Assembly: GCA_963741135.1 (NCBI GenBank)
Contig: CAVUHC010000001.1
Location: 62,001-126,000, forward strand
Direction of reading: 5' to 3'
Length of the DNA stretch: 64,000 nucleotides
From: Gp6-AA40 sp963741135
Lineage (GTDB): Bacteria > Acidobacteriota > Vicinamibacteria > Vicinamibacterales > UBA2999
The position numbers were made by a program, and so were the translations under genes. Shown piece by piece: positions 1-9,538 of this stretch; position 1 is the first letter of the stretch, and each line of letters begins with the position of its first letter. The notes beneath the pieces were generated by a model that searched no databases, was not told the origin of the DNA, and saw nothing but the letters and a program-made list of their open reading frames with translations.

Positions 1-1200
1 CTCTGGGTGAAGATGGGTGGCCTTTGGCCGGCAACGACAGGCGGCCGTGTACGCAGCTCTCAACACGATTTCCGAGCTTGCCCGCCGCCACCAGGTCACG
101 GTGATCACCACGCATGGTCATGGGCGACGACCCTGACGGGCTAGACCAGCAACTCGCGCACTGCGAACGCGTGATCTCGGTGCCCTACGCGGTGCCCAAG
201 CGCGGCAGCACGGCGTTCTCCGCGGCCGTCGTCGGCTCGTGGTTCTCTCGACTATCCCGTCGATCTCTGGAAGTGGCGTGTCGCCGAAGTTCGTCGCCAG
301 GTGCGGTCCGTGATCGCCGGCGGCGGTGTCGATCTGTGCGTCGCTGATTTCCTGTTCGCGGCTGCGAACGTGCCGATGGACGGCCCGGTCCCAGTCGTGC
401 TCTTCGAACACAACGTCGAGTACCTGATCTGGAAACGGCTCGCGACGCTCGAGACAAGTCCCTGGAAGCGGGTGCTGTTCGAGATGGAATGGCGGAAGGT
501 CCGTGCCCGCGAGGCTGACGCCTGCCGGCAGGCCGACCTCACCGTGGCCGTGTCAGAGGATGACAAGGAGCGGCTGCTGGAGCTCGGAGCTGACATCCGC
601 GCGACCGCCATCCCGACCGGCGTCGACACGGCTTACTTCAAGCCCGGCGGCTTCACCGAAATCCCCACGCGGCTCGTGTTCAGCGGCTCGATGGACTGGC
701 ATCCGAACGAGGACGCGGTCTGCTACTTCGTCGACAACGTATCCTGCCGCGCATCCGGCCGATGTGCCCGGCGTGTCATTCACCATCGTCGGCCGCAACC
801 CGGGCGCCCGTGTTCGCGATCTGGCCAGCCGGCCCGGCGTCGACGTCACGGGCACGGTCGACGATGTACGGCCCGTCTATTGGCGCAGCGAGCGTGTACG
901 TCGTGCCGCTGCGAGCCGGCAGCGGCACGCGGATCAAGATTTTCGAGGCGCTTGCCATGGGCAAAGCGGTGGTGTCGACCACCGTGGGCGCCGAAGGCCT
1001 CGCGCTCGAGTCGGGTCGCCACTTCCTGGCGGCGGACACCCCACACGATTTCGCGCAGTCGGTCGATCAGGCTGCTTCGCGACCCGGCCCGGCGGCAGGC
1101 GCTTGGAGACGCGGGCCGCGCACTCGTCGAAGCGAATTACTCCTGGGCGACGGTTGCGCGCCAGTTCGAAGAACGCTGTGAAGAGGTTGTTGCGGAGCAT
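1..1200 (+). CDS. Glycosyltransferase family 4 (5' end outside window, frame-disrupted)
   Basis: Retaining GT-B glycosyltransferase that would add a sugar to a lipid-linked exopolysaccharide precursor at the inner membrane. Reading across frame changes gives a continuous protein: an N-terminal LWVKMGGLWPATTGGRVRS segment (the start lies just outside the window), a FEHNVEYLIWKR segment, IPTGVDTAYF in the linker, and the C-terminal nucleotide-sugar motif VPLRAGSGTRIKIFEALAMG followed by KAVVSTTVGAEGL. Frames change near 125, 245, 735, 890 and 1070. Those I could resolve look like one added base, so the gene is probably whole in the organism. The 3' end is uncertain because the frame is lost near 1180. 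It abuts the formyltransferase gene and starts the exopolysaccharide cluster. Confidence 0.8.
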
Positions 1201-2016
1201 GCATATGCAGGACGACAAGCCGACCGTGGTGCTCATCTGTCACGAGCAGGATCGCCTCGACACCGAGGGGCTCGCGTCGTGGCTGGCGAGCACCATGAGA
1301 TTGGCTGGTCTCATCATCATTCGTGACCCGCGGAACCGGCTCTGGCGCGCGGCCAGGCGCGAAGTCCGCCGCGTCGGCTGGCTGCGATTCGTTGATGTCG
1401 ATCGCATTTCGCGCCTTTGCGCGGCTGCGCCTCGCCCGCCGCGATGCAGGCGTGGAAGGAATCCGAGCTCGCAGCGGCTGCGCCAGCGCTATCCCGCCGA
1501 TCTCGAGTCGGTGCCGAGCATCGTCGTGTCGTCGCCGAACTCGGACGAGTCGCGCGACATTCATCGAGCGCCTTCGGCCCGACATCGCGATCGCGCGCTG
1601 CAAGGTCATCCTGAAGCGCGCGATTTTCGAAGTGCCTCGCGCGGGTACGTTCGTGCTGCATCCGGGCATCTGTCCCGAGTACCGCAACGCGCACGGCTGC
1701 TTCTGGGCGCTCGCCAGGCGCGATCTTCGATCGCGTCGGCATGACGCTGCTGCGCGTCGATCCGGGCGTGGACACCGGGCCCGTCTTTCTGCACGGCACG
1801 CTACGACTTCGACGAGGTCGCGGAATCGCACTCGGTCATCCAGTACCGGACCGTGTTCGAGAACCTCGATGCCATTGGCGCACGTTCTCACGCGCTCTGC
1901 CGCGGCGAGCACGTCGAGCCGGTCAACCGCGACGGCCGCGAATCAGCGGTCTGGGGTCAGCCGCAGCTGACCGCGTACCTGCGATGGAAATGGAACGCAC
2001 GCCGGAGTCGACATGA
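1199..2016 (+). CDS. Formyltransferase-family protein (frame-disrupted)
   Basis: Relative of methionyl-tRNA formyltransferase and of sugar N-formyltransferases, which move a formyl group from formyl-tetrahydrofolate to an amine. The diagnostic stretch is LHPGICPEYRNAHGCFWAL near 1650-1710, which carries the family HPG(I)xPxYRN loop, followed by MTLLRVDPGVDTGPVF, the usual 'DxGxIl' strand. The start is taken at ATG 1199 (ATG 1205 also possible), giving MHMQDDKPTVVLICHEQ. At least five frame changes occur between 1400 and 1850. Its place between a glycosyltransferase and a polysaccharide deacetylase suggests that it formylates an amino sugar of the exported polysaccharide. That role is inference; a tRNA role is unlikely because the classic C-terminal domain is not seen. 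Confidence 0.72.
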
Positions 2017-2850
2017 AAATCGTGTCCCTGCTCTTTCATGACGTGTACGCGTCGGATCCGCAGCGAGAGCGGCTTCCGATCGCACGCCGCCGATCGCTAC
2101 AAGCTGTCGATTCCGGCGTTCGAGGCGCAGCTCGACGGCCTGTCCGAGTAGGCGTCGACGCGCCCTCCTCGCGACCGCATTTCTCGCGTCGAGCTGCGGC
2201 GAGCCTCGAATCCCGAATCCCAAGTCCCGAATCCCGGCATTGATCACCTTCGACGACGGCGGCGAGTCGTACTACACCGCGGCCGCCGATCGGCTCGAAG
2301 CGCTCGGCTGGCGCGGCCACTGCTTCGTCACGACCGACTTCATCGGCCAGCGTGGATTTCCTGACCGCGCGCGCAGATTCGCGAGCTCGATGCGCGCGGA
2401 CACGTGATTGGAAGCCATTCGGCCTCACATCCGGCTCGATTCAGCGCGCTGAGCCCCGCCGAGATGCGCCGCGAGTGGTCCGACAGCCGGGTCGTGCTCG
2501 AGGACCTGCTCGGCCGTGCCGTGACCGTCGCCTCGGTGCCGGGCGGCTATTTCTCGCCGGCCGTCGCGAACGCCGCCGCCGCCGCCGGACTGCGCGTGCT
2601 CTTCACATCCGAGCCGACGACAAGGGTGTCGTCCGACGAGGATTGCACCCTCATCGGCCGCTTCACGATTCGCCGCGGGCACGCCCCTGACATGGCGAAG
2701 CGATTCGCGCTCACCGCGCCATGGGCGCGCTGCTGCGCGTGGGCGGGCTGGAACGCGAAAGCGATCGTCAAGCCACTGCTCGGACCGTCGTACGCGCGTA
2801 TCGCGGATTGGCTCCTCGCGCCACGAAGGCATCGCACCAACCATGGTTAG
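2013..2850 (+). CDS. Polysaccharide deacetylase (NodB-like, frame-disrupted)
   Basis: Carbohydrate esterase family 4 type enzyme that removes N-acetyl groups from a surface polysaccharide. The start ATG 2013 overlaps the preceding stop and gives MKIVSLLFHDVYASDP. The NodB motif ITFDDGGESYY (catalytic and metal Asp) lies near 2240-2275, the metal-binding GSHSASH near 2410-2430, and the VPGGYFSP strand near 2540. Just before TFDDGG sits a heptamer repeat element (2206-2237) that reads EPRIPNPKSRIP in the same frame as the motif, so the element lengthens the loop leading into the active site. Frame changes are present near 2085, 2150 and 2360. Confidence in the family is high; the substrate is unknown. 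Confidence 0.82.
2206..2237. repeat. Heptamer repeat element H1 inside the deacetylase gene
   Basis: Four GAATCCC-type units (with one AAGTCCC) in a row. The element has one arm only. In the deacetylase frame it adds NPKSRIP-like residues directly before the ITFDDGG active-site strand and contains no stop. Confidence 0.8.
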
Positions 2851-4511
2851 GCTCGTGAAGGACCTTGTCATCGCGGCGATGGCGCTGCTGCTGACGGGCA
2901 CGCACGTCCCGAACGTGGCGTCTTCGGGACTGGCCGCAGTCGGCGTGGCCGCCGAACGGACGTCGGCGCGCAGAACTTCCGCGGACGAAGGTCGACATCC
3001 CCGAGCTCACGACAGCAGGGCGCACGATTCAGCGTGCCAGCCGGCGGTGACCTGCAGAAGGCGCTCGACGAAGCGAAGGGCGGCGATCGCATCGAGCTCG
3101 AGCCGCGGGCGACCGTACGACGGTCCGTTCCGGCTGAGAGCGAAGGACGGCGACGAGTGGATCGTGATCACCTCGTCCGGCGCGCCGCCCAAGCCAGGCC
3201 ATCACGTCCAGCCGTCGGAGGCCGCGCAGATGCCGAAGCTCGTCTCCGCCGGATCGACTTCGTCATCTTCGCCGAACCCGGCGCGCATCACTACCGACTC
3301 GTCGGCCTCGAGATCGCGCCGAAGGCCGGCTCGTTCGTGAACACGCTGGTCCAGCTCGGTGACACGGATGAAGACCTCGGCGGACGCCGTGCCGCATCAC
3401 CTGATCATCGATCGCTGCTACGTGCACGGCGACGCCAAGATCGGCGGACGCCGCGGCGTCGCGCTGAACGCGCGTCACGCCGCAGTCATCGATTCGTATC
3501 TCTCCGATTTCAAGGAGGTCGGCGCCGACTCGCAGGCCGTGTCGCGGCTGGAACGGCCCCGGGCCGTTCAGGATCGCGAACAACTACCTCGAAGCGAGCC
3601 GGCGAGAACATCATGTTCGGCGGCGCGGATCCGACGATTCCCGGACCTCGTGCCCGTCCGACATCGAGATCGTCCACAACCACCTCGCGAAGCCGCTGCG
3701 CTGGAAGGCAAGGGCGATCCCGACGTTCGAGGGCATCGAGTGGACCGTCAAGAACCTCTTCGAGCTGAAGAACGCGCGGCGCGTGCTCGTCGACGGCAAT
3801 CTGTTCGAGTACAACTGGCCGCAGGCGCAGAACGGGTTCTCGATTCTCTTCACGGTGCGCAATCAGGACGGCGGCGCGCCGTGGTCGACGATCGAAGACG
3901 TGACGTTCACGAACAACCTCGTCCGGCATGTCGCCGCCGGCATCAACATGCTCGGGCGCGACGACAACCATCCCAGCCAGCAGGCGCGGCGCATCACGAT
4001 GCGGAACAACGTGTTCCTCGACGTGGGCGGCACGTGGGGCAACGGGCGGCTGTTCCAGCTGCTCGACGGCGACGAGCGACGTCACCATCGATCACAACAC
4101 CGCGTTCCAGACCGGCAGCATCCTGTTTGGCGGCGACCATGCGCCCCACACCGGATTCGTCTTCCAGAACAACATCGTGCATGCGGAACGAGAACGGCAT
4201 CATCGGTCGGGCACCGGCGAAGGCACCGACACGCTCACGCGCTACTTCCCCGACGCGGTCGTTCCGTCGCAACGTGATCGTCGGCGGCAATGGCGGGCCG
4301 GTATCCGATCGGACAACTTCTTCCCGGCATCGCTGCAGGATGCGGGACTGGCGATCCCGCGCGACGGGGACTTCCGCCTGACGCTGGTGCGACCGTACTC
4401 GCGCGCGGCGACCGACGGCCGCGACCCCGGCGCCGACCTCGACGCCATCGCCAAGGCGCTCGACGGGCTCGCGGCTGCCGGTCTGCGTCCGCGCGCACGA
4501 CGCCCACGCCG
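2843..4511 (+). CDS. Secreted right-handed beta-helix protein, lyase-like (frame-disrupted)
   Basis: Exported beta-helix protein of the kind seen in alginate/chondroitin lyases and mannuronan epimerases. The start MVRLVKDLVIAAMALLLTG is a signal peptide. It is followed by FSVPAGGDLQKALDEAKGGDRIEL, typical for the first helix coil, and then by repeated coils with hydrophobic-Asn ladders such as HHLIIDRCYVHGD, ARRITMRNNVFLDVGG and TSDVTIDHNTAFQTG. About 550 residues. Several single-base frame changes occur (for example near 3110, 3250, 3550, 3600, 4075 and 4180). It overlaps the deacetylase end by 8 bases and precedes a glycosyltransferase, so it probably trims or remodels the polymer during export. 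Lyase versus epimerase cannot be decided from the sequence. The 3' end is approximate. Confidence 0.7.
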
Positions 4512-5736
4512 ATGTCGATGGGAACGCATCGGTGCGCTGCCGTGGTGGCCAGGCAGCGCAGCCGGTGTTCTGGATCGTCGCTCGCGCTGCTCGGCTACGT
4601 GTACCTCGGCTATCCCGATCGTGGCGGCGCTGCGCGCGACTGCTGCTGGCCGAAGCCGCGCCTCCGGGCGCCGATCGAGCCGACGGTCTCGATCGTCGTC
4701 ATCGCGCACAACGAAGCGGAGCGAATCGGCCCGCGCATCGAGAACCTGCTCGCGCTCGACTATCCGCGCGACCGGCTCGAGATCGTCATCGGCTCGGATG
4801 GATCGACCGACGAGACCGTCGCAGCGCGCGCTCGACGGTACGCGGCGATCGCGGCGTGACCGTGCGCGCCTTCCGCGAGCACCGCGGCAAGCCGGCGATC
4901 GTCAACGCGCTCGTCCCGATCGTGCGCGGCGAGATCGTGGTCTTCGCCGACGCGCGCCAGCGCTTCGATGCCGAGACCGTCCGCGCGCTCGTGGCCAACT
5001 TCGCCGACCCGCCGGTCGGCGCGCCAGCGGCGAGCTGGTGCTGACGGCCGACGGCGGCACCGCCGCCGCCGGCCACGGCACCGCGTTCTACTGGCGCTAC
5101 GAGAAGTTCATTCGATCGACGGAAGGACGCGTCGGATTCGACCATCGGCGCGACCGGCGCGATCTACGCGATCCGCCGCGAGCTGTTCGAGCCGATTCCG
5201 GACGACACGCTTCTCGACGACGTGCTGATTCCGCTGCGGATCGTCCGCCGCGGTTACCGCGTCGTGTTCGAGCCCGGACGCGCGCGCGCTACGACGCGGC
5301 GTCGGCGACCGCGCGGCAGGAGTTCGTCCGCAAGACGCGGACGATCGCCGGCACGTTCCAGCTGTTCTCGCGCGAGGCGTGGCTGCTCAATCCCGTTCAG
5401 CAACCGCCTCTGGTTCGAGACGGTGTCGCACAAGGTGCTGCGGCTCGCGCTGCCGGTGCTGCACGCGGCGCTGCTCGTGTCGAACGTCGCGCTGGCCGAT
5501 GCGGGATTGTATCGGATTGATGCTCGGCGGGCAGGTGATCGTTCTACGCCGCCGCGATGGTCGGGCTGACCCAACGCCAGGCGCGGCGGCGATCGATTGT
5601 CTTCACGGCACCCTGTGCGATGTGCCTGCTCATCTGGGCGACCGTCGTCGGGTTCGTCCGCTTCGTCACCCATCGTCAGCAGGTCACGTGGGAGCGCGTT
5701 CCCGCCCCGCTGCGACGACGCGACGTGGCGGCCTAG
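4512..5736 (+). CDS. Membrane glycosyltransferase family 2 (frame-disrupted)
   Basis: Processive-type GT-A glycosyltransferase. After an N-terminal membrane helix (VFWIVALALLGYVYLGYP) comes the catalytic domain with PTVSIVVIAHNEAERIGPRI, the nucleotide-binding EIVIGSDGSTDETV, the metal-binding EIVVFADARQRF (DAR in place of the usual DAD/DxD) and later LLDDVLIPLRIVRRGYRV (the ED/LLDD acceptor motif). Hydrophobic C-terminal segments (ALPVLHAALLVSNVALAD and a VFTAP..MCLLIWATVVGFV stretch) anchor it in the inner membrane. The start could be ATG 4512 or GTG 4532. The stop TAG at 5734-5736 is well placed. Frame changes occur near 4590, 4830, 5030, 5130, 5290 and 5400. It probably polymerises or extends the exopolysaccharide chain. 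Confidence 0.78.
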
Positions 5737-5799
5737 CGCTTTCCCCTGACCGGCTTCGAGCCTGCCGAGGCGCGGGACGCGCATAGCCGAGTGCTTCGG

Positions 5800-7870
5800 C
5801 TAGGTGTCAGCCGGACGCCGCTCGCGTGACGGCCTGCCGCTGACGGTCGCCGGCGAGGCAGCCGTCGCCTGCGGCTGCCGGCCGCCGCCGCCGCCGATCG
5901 TCGACGTTGCGGATCGATCCGCTTGGCATCGAAGAAGATCGCGTGCAGCGCGCAGCGGCAGACGTCGCCTGTGCTGGCGCTCGTGTAGAAGACGCTGCCG
6001 TTCTTCGCGTACGTCACCGCACCGTTGCTGACGGTGATCGCTGAACGTGTCGCCGCGCGCGAAGCCCATCTCGGTCTTGTAGGCGCCGGACTCGCGCACT
6101 TCGGCGACGCCGCCCTGCAGGCGAATCGCGAAGTTGATGTCGCCGGCGCCGTGCCGATTCCGCCCGAGCCCAGGCCGACGAACGCGGAGCGAGCTGGTGT
6201 CGTCGGTCGCAGAACTGCAGCGTGCCGCTGCCGCTGATCTGCTGCTCGGACACCGCGCGTGGCGTCGGGACAGCCGCTGCAGCCGCCGGTCTTCGTCAAG
6301 CGTCGCGCCGCTTGCGGTCGACGTTGATCAGGCTCATCCAGGTCGCGCTGCCGGTCGACGGCGTTGGCGCTGTCGGCGCCGGCGTGGTCGGTGCCGGTGT
6401 CGGCGCCGGCGTCCGGATTCGGCGTTGGCGTCGTCGGCGCGGGTGTGGTCGGCGCTGGCGACACCGGTGAGGGCGTCTGGCGCACCGGGCGTCACGCCGA
6501 GCTTGTCCTGCGGAATGCGGACGATGAACGCATCGAGCCGGCTCGATGCCCGCATTGCGCGTCCAGATGAAGTACTCACCGGTCACGTCGATGTTGCCCT
6601 TCGGCATCTTCCAGTAGTCGTCGCTGCCGCCGCCCGACGCGTTCAGGTCGGTCATGTTCGGCGCGACGACGAGCGCGCTCATCGATCCGTCGAGGCGGAA
6701 GCAGACGATTTCGTTGACGCGCGCCAGGTTCTTGCGCGGTCGACATTGCTGACGCACGCCATCTGCCCCGACGAGTGCGACCCCGGTTTCGCAGTTGCTG
6801 TGCGCGATGTGGCCGAGGCCGCCGTCCCAGGAGGCGACAGCTCGTAGACGAGCGTGCCCTGTCCCGGCGGCCTGTGCAGGTCCTGCCCGAGCTGCCAGAC
6901 GCGAACCGCGCCCGGCTTCGGGTAGAAGTTGTCCTCGGCCACCATGTAGCCGTAGCCGAGGTCCGAGTGACCGGCGGCGCCGTCCTCGTCGAGGAAGACC
7001 GTTTCCGCGCCGGTCTGCAGGTCGATGATGCGGTTGTCTTCGCCGTTCTTGCCGTCGACGTTCTCCTTGATCACGAGCCAGCGGCCGCTCTTGTCGATCT
7101 GGCACTCGTCGAAGTCGCCCTTGGCCGCGACGTAGGTCGCGCGAATCCCGGATGCTCTCGTCGTAGGCGACGCAGCCAAGCATCGCGTAGGAGCTGCTGT
7201 CGCGAACGGTCGCCGAGTGCACGCGGTCGTCGTTGCTCGAGTGCATCTGCCAGATGACCTTCCCGCTGCCCAGCGGATCGCTCGACGTTGTAGACCGCGC
7301 TCATCGCGTGCGTCATGACGTCGTAGCGCAGCATGCGCGGACCGTCGTTCATGTAGAGCGTGTTCGGCTGGCTCGCGCTGAAGTACCAGCCTTCGCCGGT
7401 GGCTCCAGCTGTACGGGCTGTCGGCCGAGAACATCGGACCGAGATTCTTCGTCTCGCCGGTTTTCTTGTTGTAGCTGAACAGCGTCGGGCCGCCGCCGCC
7501 CTTGCGGCGCTCGAGGCCGAGGAACACCAGCATCGTGTCGCTGCCGACGTGGTTGTTGATGTTGTTCCAGTAGGAGTAGCCGACGGACAGCACGCAATCC
7601 TGGCCGCCACAGTCGCTGGCATTCGTCAGGCGAACGCCGGTCGTGGAATACGGCGAGGGAAACGTGAACGTGCCGCGTTGCGGCAGGAACGGTCTGATAT
7701 CTCGCCGGCCGACAGCCTCGGCCTGAGGCCGTTGCTGGTGGCCGAATCGAGAAGCCTCCGACGGCTTGCTGCGCCCAGGCGACGTCTACGGTGGTCGAAA
7801 TCGACAGACGAGCAACGAAACGCGAACGCAGCAGAATCGAGATGAATGCGACGGGTACCCACGAGCATGC
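5800..7870 (-). CDS. Secreted beta-propeller-like protein with C-terminal ConA/SPRY-like domain (frame-disrupted)
   Basis: Unknown exported protein on the opposite strand to its neighbours. The N-terminal part contains propeller-like segments (VLSVGYSYWNNINNHVG, RYDVMTHAMSAVYNV, CQIDKSGRWLVIKENVDG, NRIIDLQTGAETVFLDEDG) that resemble WD40/TolB-type blades. A Pro/Thr/Ala-rich linker (APTTPAPTTPTPNPDAG type, about 6360-6480) joins it to a C-terminal domain with FVGLGSGGIGTA, ITVSNGAVTYAKNGSVFYTS and a short basic tail. The latter pattern is typical of lectin-like/SPRY-like sandwiches. At least eight frame changes. The start is approximate; a hydrophobic stretch ending near AWAQQ at about 7785 looks like a signal peptide. 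Its place inside the exopolysaccharide cluster suggests a matrix-associated or carbohydrate-binding role, which is inference. Confidence 0.55.
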
Positions 7871-8343
7871 TTCCTCCCCCGCAGCTCCGGTGTCCCCCGC
7901 AGGCACACTCCGCCGTTCTCGCGACGCCACTGAATTGGGAACTTGTGGAACCCCAGGGACTTCGGCGAGTGGTCGACTCATTCCCTCACCGTCCGCGCGA
8001 CGACGACACCGTGCGGCGAGCGACCACCTGAAAGTGGTTCGATGAGAGCGAGCTAACTAGTTGGGAATGCCGAAACTGCTGGTGGACCTAAGCGCAAATG
8101 AAAGACCGTGCAGCTCTGCCCATGGACTCGATGCGAAATCGTTCGGGAATTCGCGCGATTCTGACGAACGCGCTCCGATGAAAACCCCAGAAAATCGTCA
8201 GAGAATTGGCGCTCGAAATTCAAAATCTGTAAGTGGCCCGCAGCTACACCACTATCCATTTCGCGGCGATCGCGCGATTGGCAGAACCCGATTAGCTGGC
8301 GAAAAACTCGCATCCCGGTGGCCTGATCGCCGGTGCGCGGCGT
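7871..8343. other. Divergent intergenic region
   Basis: About 470 bases between the divergent secreted-protein gene and the next glycosyltransferase. It is somewhat less GC-rich than its surroundings. It must hold both promoters, but I see no convincing operator, repeat or small gene in it. Confidence 0.4.
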
Positions 8344-9502
8344 ATGCCTTGCACTGGACAGGCGCAGCGGAATACCTCTGCCGTATGCAAGATTCCGTAC
8401 CAGCCTCCCTTGCGCGTCGCCATCGTCGTCGCCTCGCTGCGAATTCTCGGGGGGCCAGTCGGTGCAGGCGCAGCGCATGCTCGATGGGTGGCAGGGCGAC
8501 CACGCCGTGGAGGCGTGGCTCGTGCCGATCGATCCAGTGCCGCCCGCGCCCTTCGATCGGCTGCTCGCAGCATCAAGTACGTGCGGACGCTCGTGACGCA
8601 GCTTTGGTACTGGCCGCTGCTCCTCCGCGAGCTCCGCCGCGCGGACGTCGTCCACGTCTTCTCGGCGTCCTACTCCTCGTTTCTCCTCGCGCCGCTGCCC
8701 GCCATCATCGTCGCGAGGCTGCTCGGCAAGCCGGTCATCCTGAACTATCACAGCGGCGAAGCGCCGGATCATCTCCGCCGGTCGGCCATCGCCCGCCGGG
8801 CGATGCGGCATGTGGGTCGATCTGAACGTCGTCCCGTCGCCATTTCTGCGCGACGTGCTCGCCTCGTTCGACATCGAGGCGCAGGTCGTCGGCGAACACG
8901 ATCGACCTGCGGCAGTTCACGTACCGGGCGCGCGACCCGCTGCGCCCGCGGCTGCTCTCCACGCGCAATTTCGAGCCGCTCTACAACGTGTCCTGTGTGC
9001 TGCGGGCGTTCGCCCGCATCCAGGCGCGCTATCCCGACGCGACGCTGACGCTGGTCGGGGCGGTTCGCAGGAGGCAGCGCTGCGCGCGGAAGCGGCGCGG
9101 CTTCGGCCTGCAGCATCGTCACGTTCGCCGGCCGCGTCCCACCGTCGGAGATCGCCGCGCTATTACGCCGACGCCGACATCTACGTCCAGACACCGTCGA
9201 TCGACAACATGCCGCTGTCGGTGCTCGAGGCGTTCGCGAGCGGACTGCCGGTCGTCTCCACAGGCGTTGGCGGTGTGCCATCGCATCTTGAGCGACGGCG
9301 TCGACGGACTTCTGGCGCCCGACAACGACGACGAGGGGATCGCGGCGCACGTGCTGAAGCTGCTGCGACGAGCCCGCGTACGCGCGGCAGCTGGCCGCGG
9401 CCGCACACGCCACGCTGTGCGGCGTACGAGTGGCCCGTCGTCCGCGAAGGGTGGCTGCGCGCCTACCGCCAGGTGGCTGGCGGACCACCGCGAGGTCGTT
9501 GA
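8344..9502 (+). CDS. Glycosyltransferase family 4 (frame-disrupted)
   Basis: GT-B retaining glycosyltransferase of the exopolysaccharide cluster. Reconstructed protein: PLRVAIVVASLRILGGQSVQ (N-terminal Rossmann strand and the glycine-rich acceptor loop), VIVARLLGKPVILNYHSGEA, NVVPSPFLRDVL, then the C-terminal donor domain with ATLTLVGGGSQEAALRAEA, IYVQTPSIDNMPLSVLEAFA and SGLPVVSTGVGGVP (the E-x7-E region). Start ATG 8344; a start closer to the MRVAIV-like strand near 8400 is possible. Frame changes occur near 8455, 8575, 8815, 8900, 9065, 9150, 9285 and 9370. Stop TGA 9500-9502. About 380 residues, normal for the family. Probably assembles the repeating unit together with the other glycosyltransferases. 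Confidence 0.82.
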
Positions 9503-9538
9503 CGCGCGCCCGGTCACCACTGCCCCGTCCAATCCCGC

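Noticed and set aside
3928..5520. One long coding frame across the beta-helix and glycosyltransferase genes
   Set aside because: It is a mosaic: it reads true beta-helix residues, then shadow frames, then part of the glycosyltransferase. Family motifs place two genes with frameshifts.
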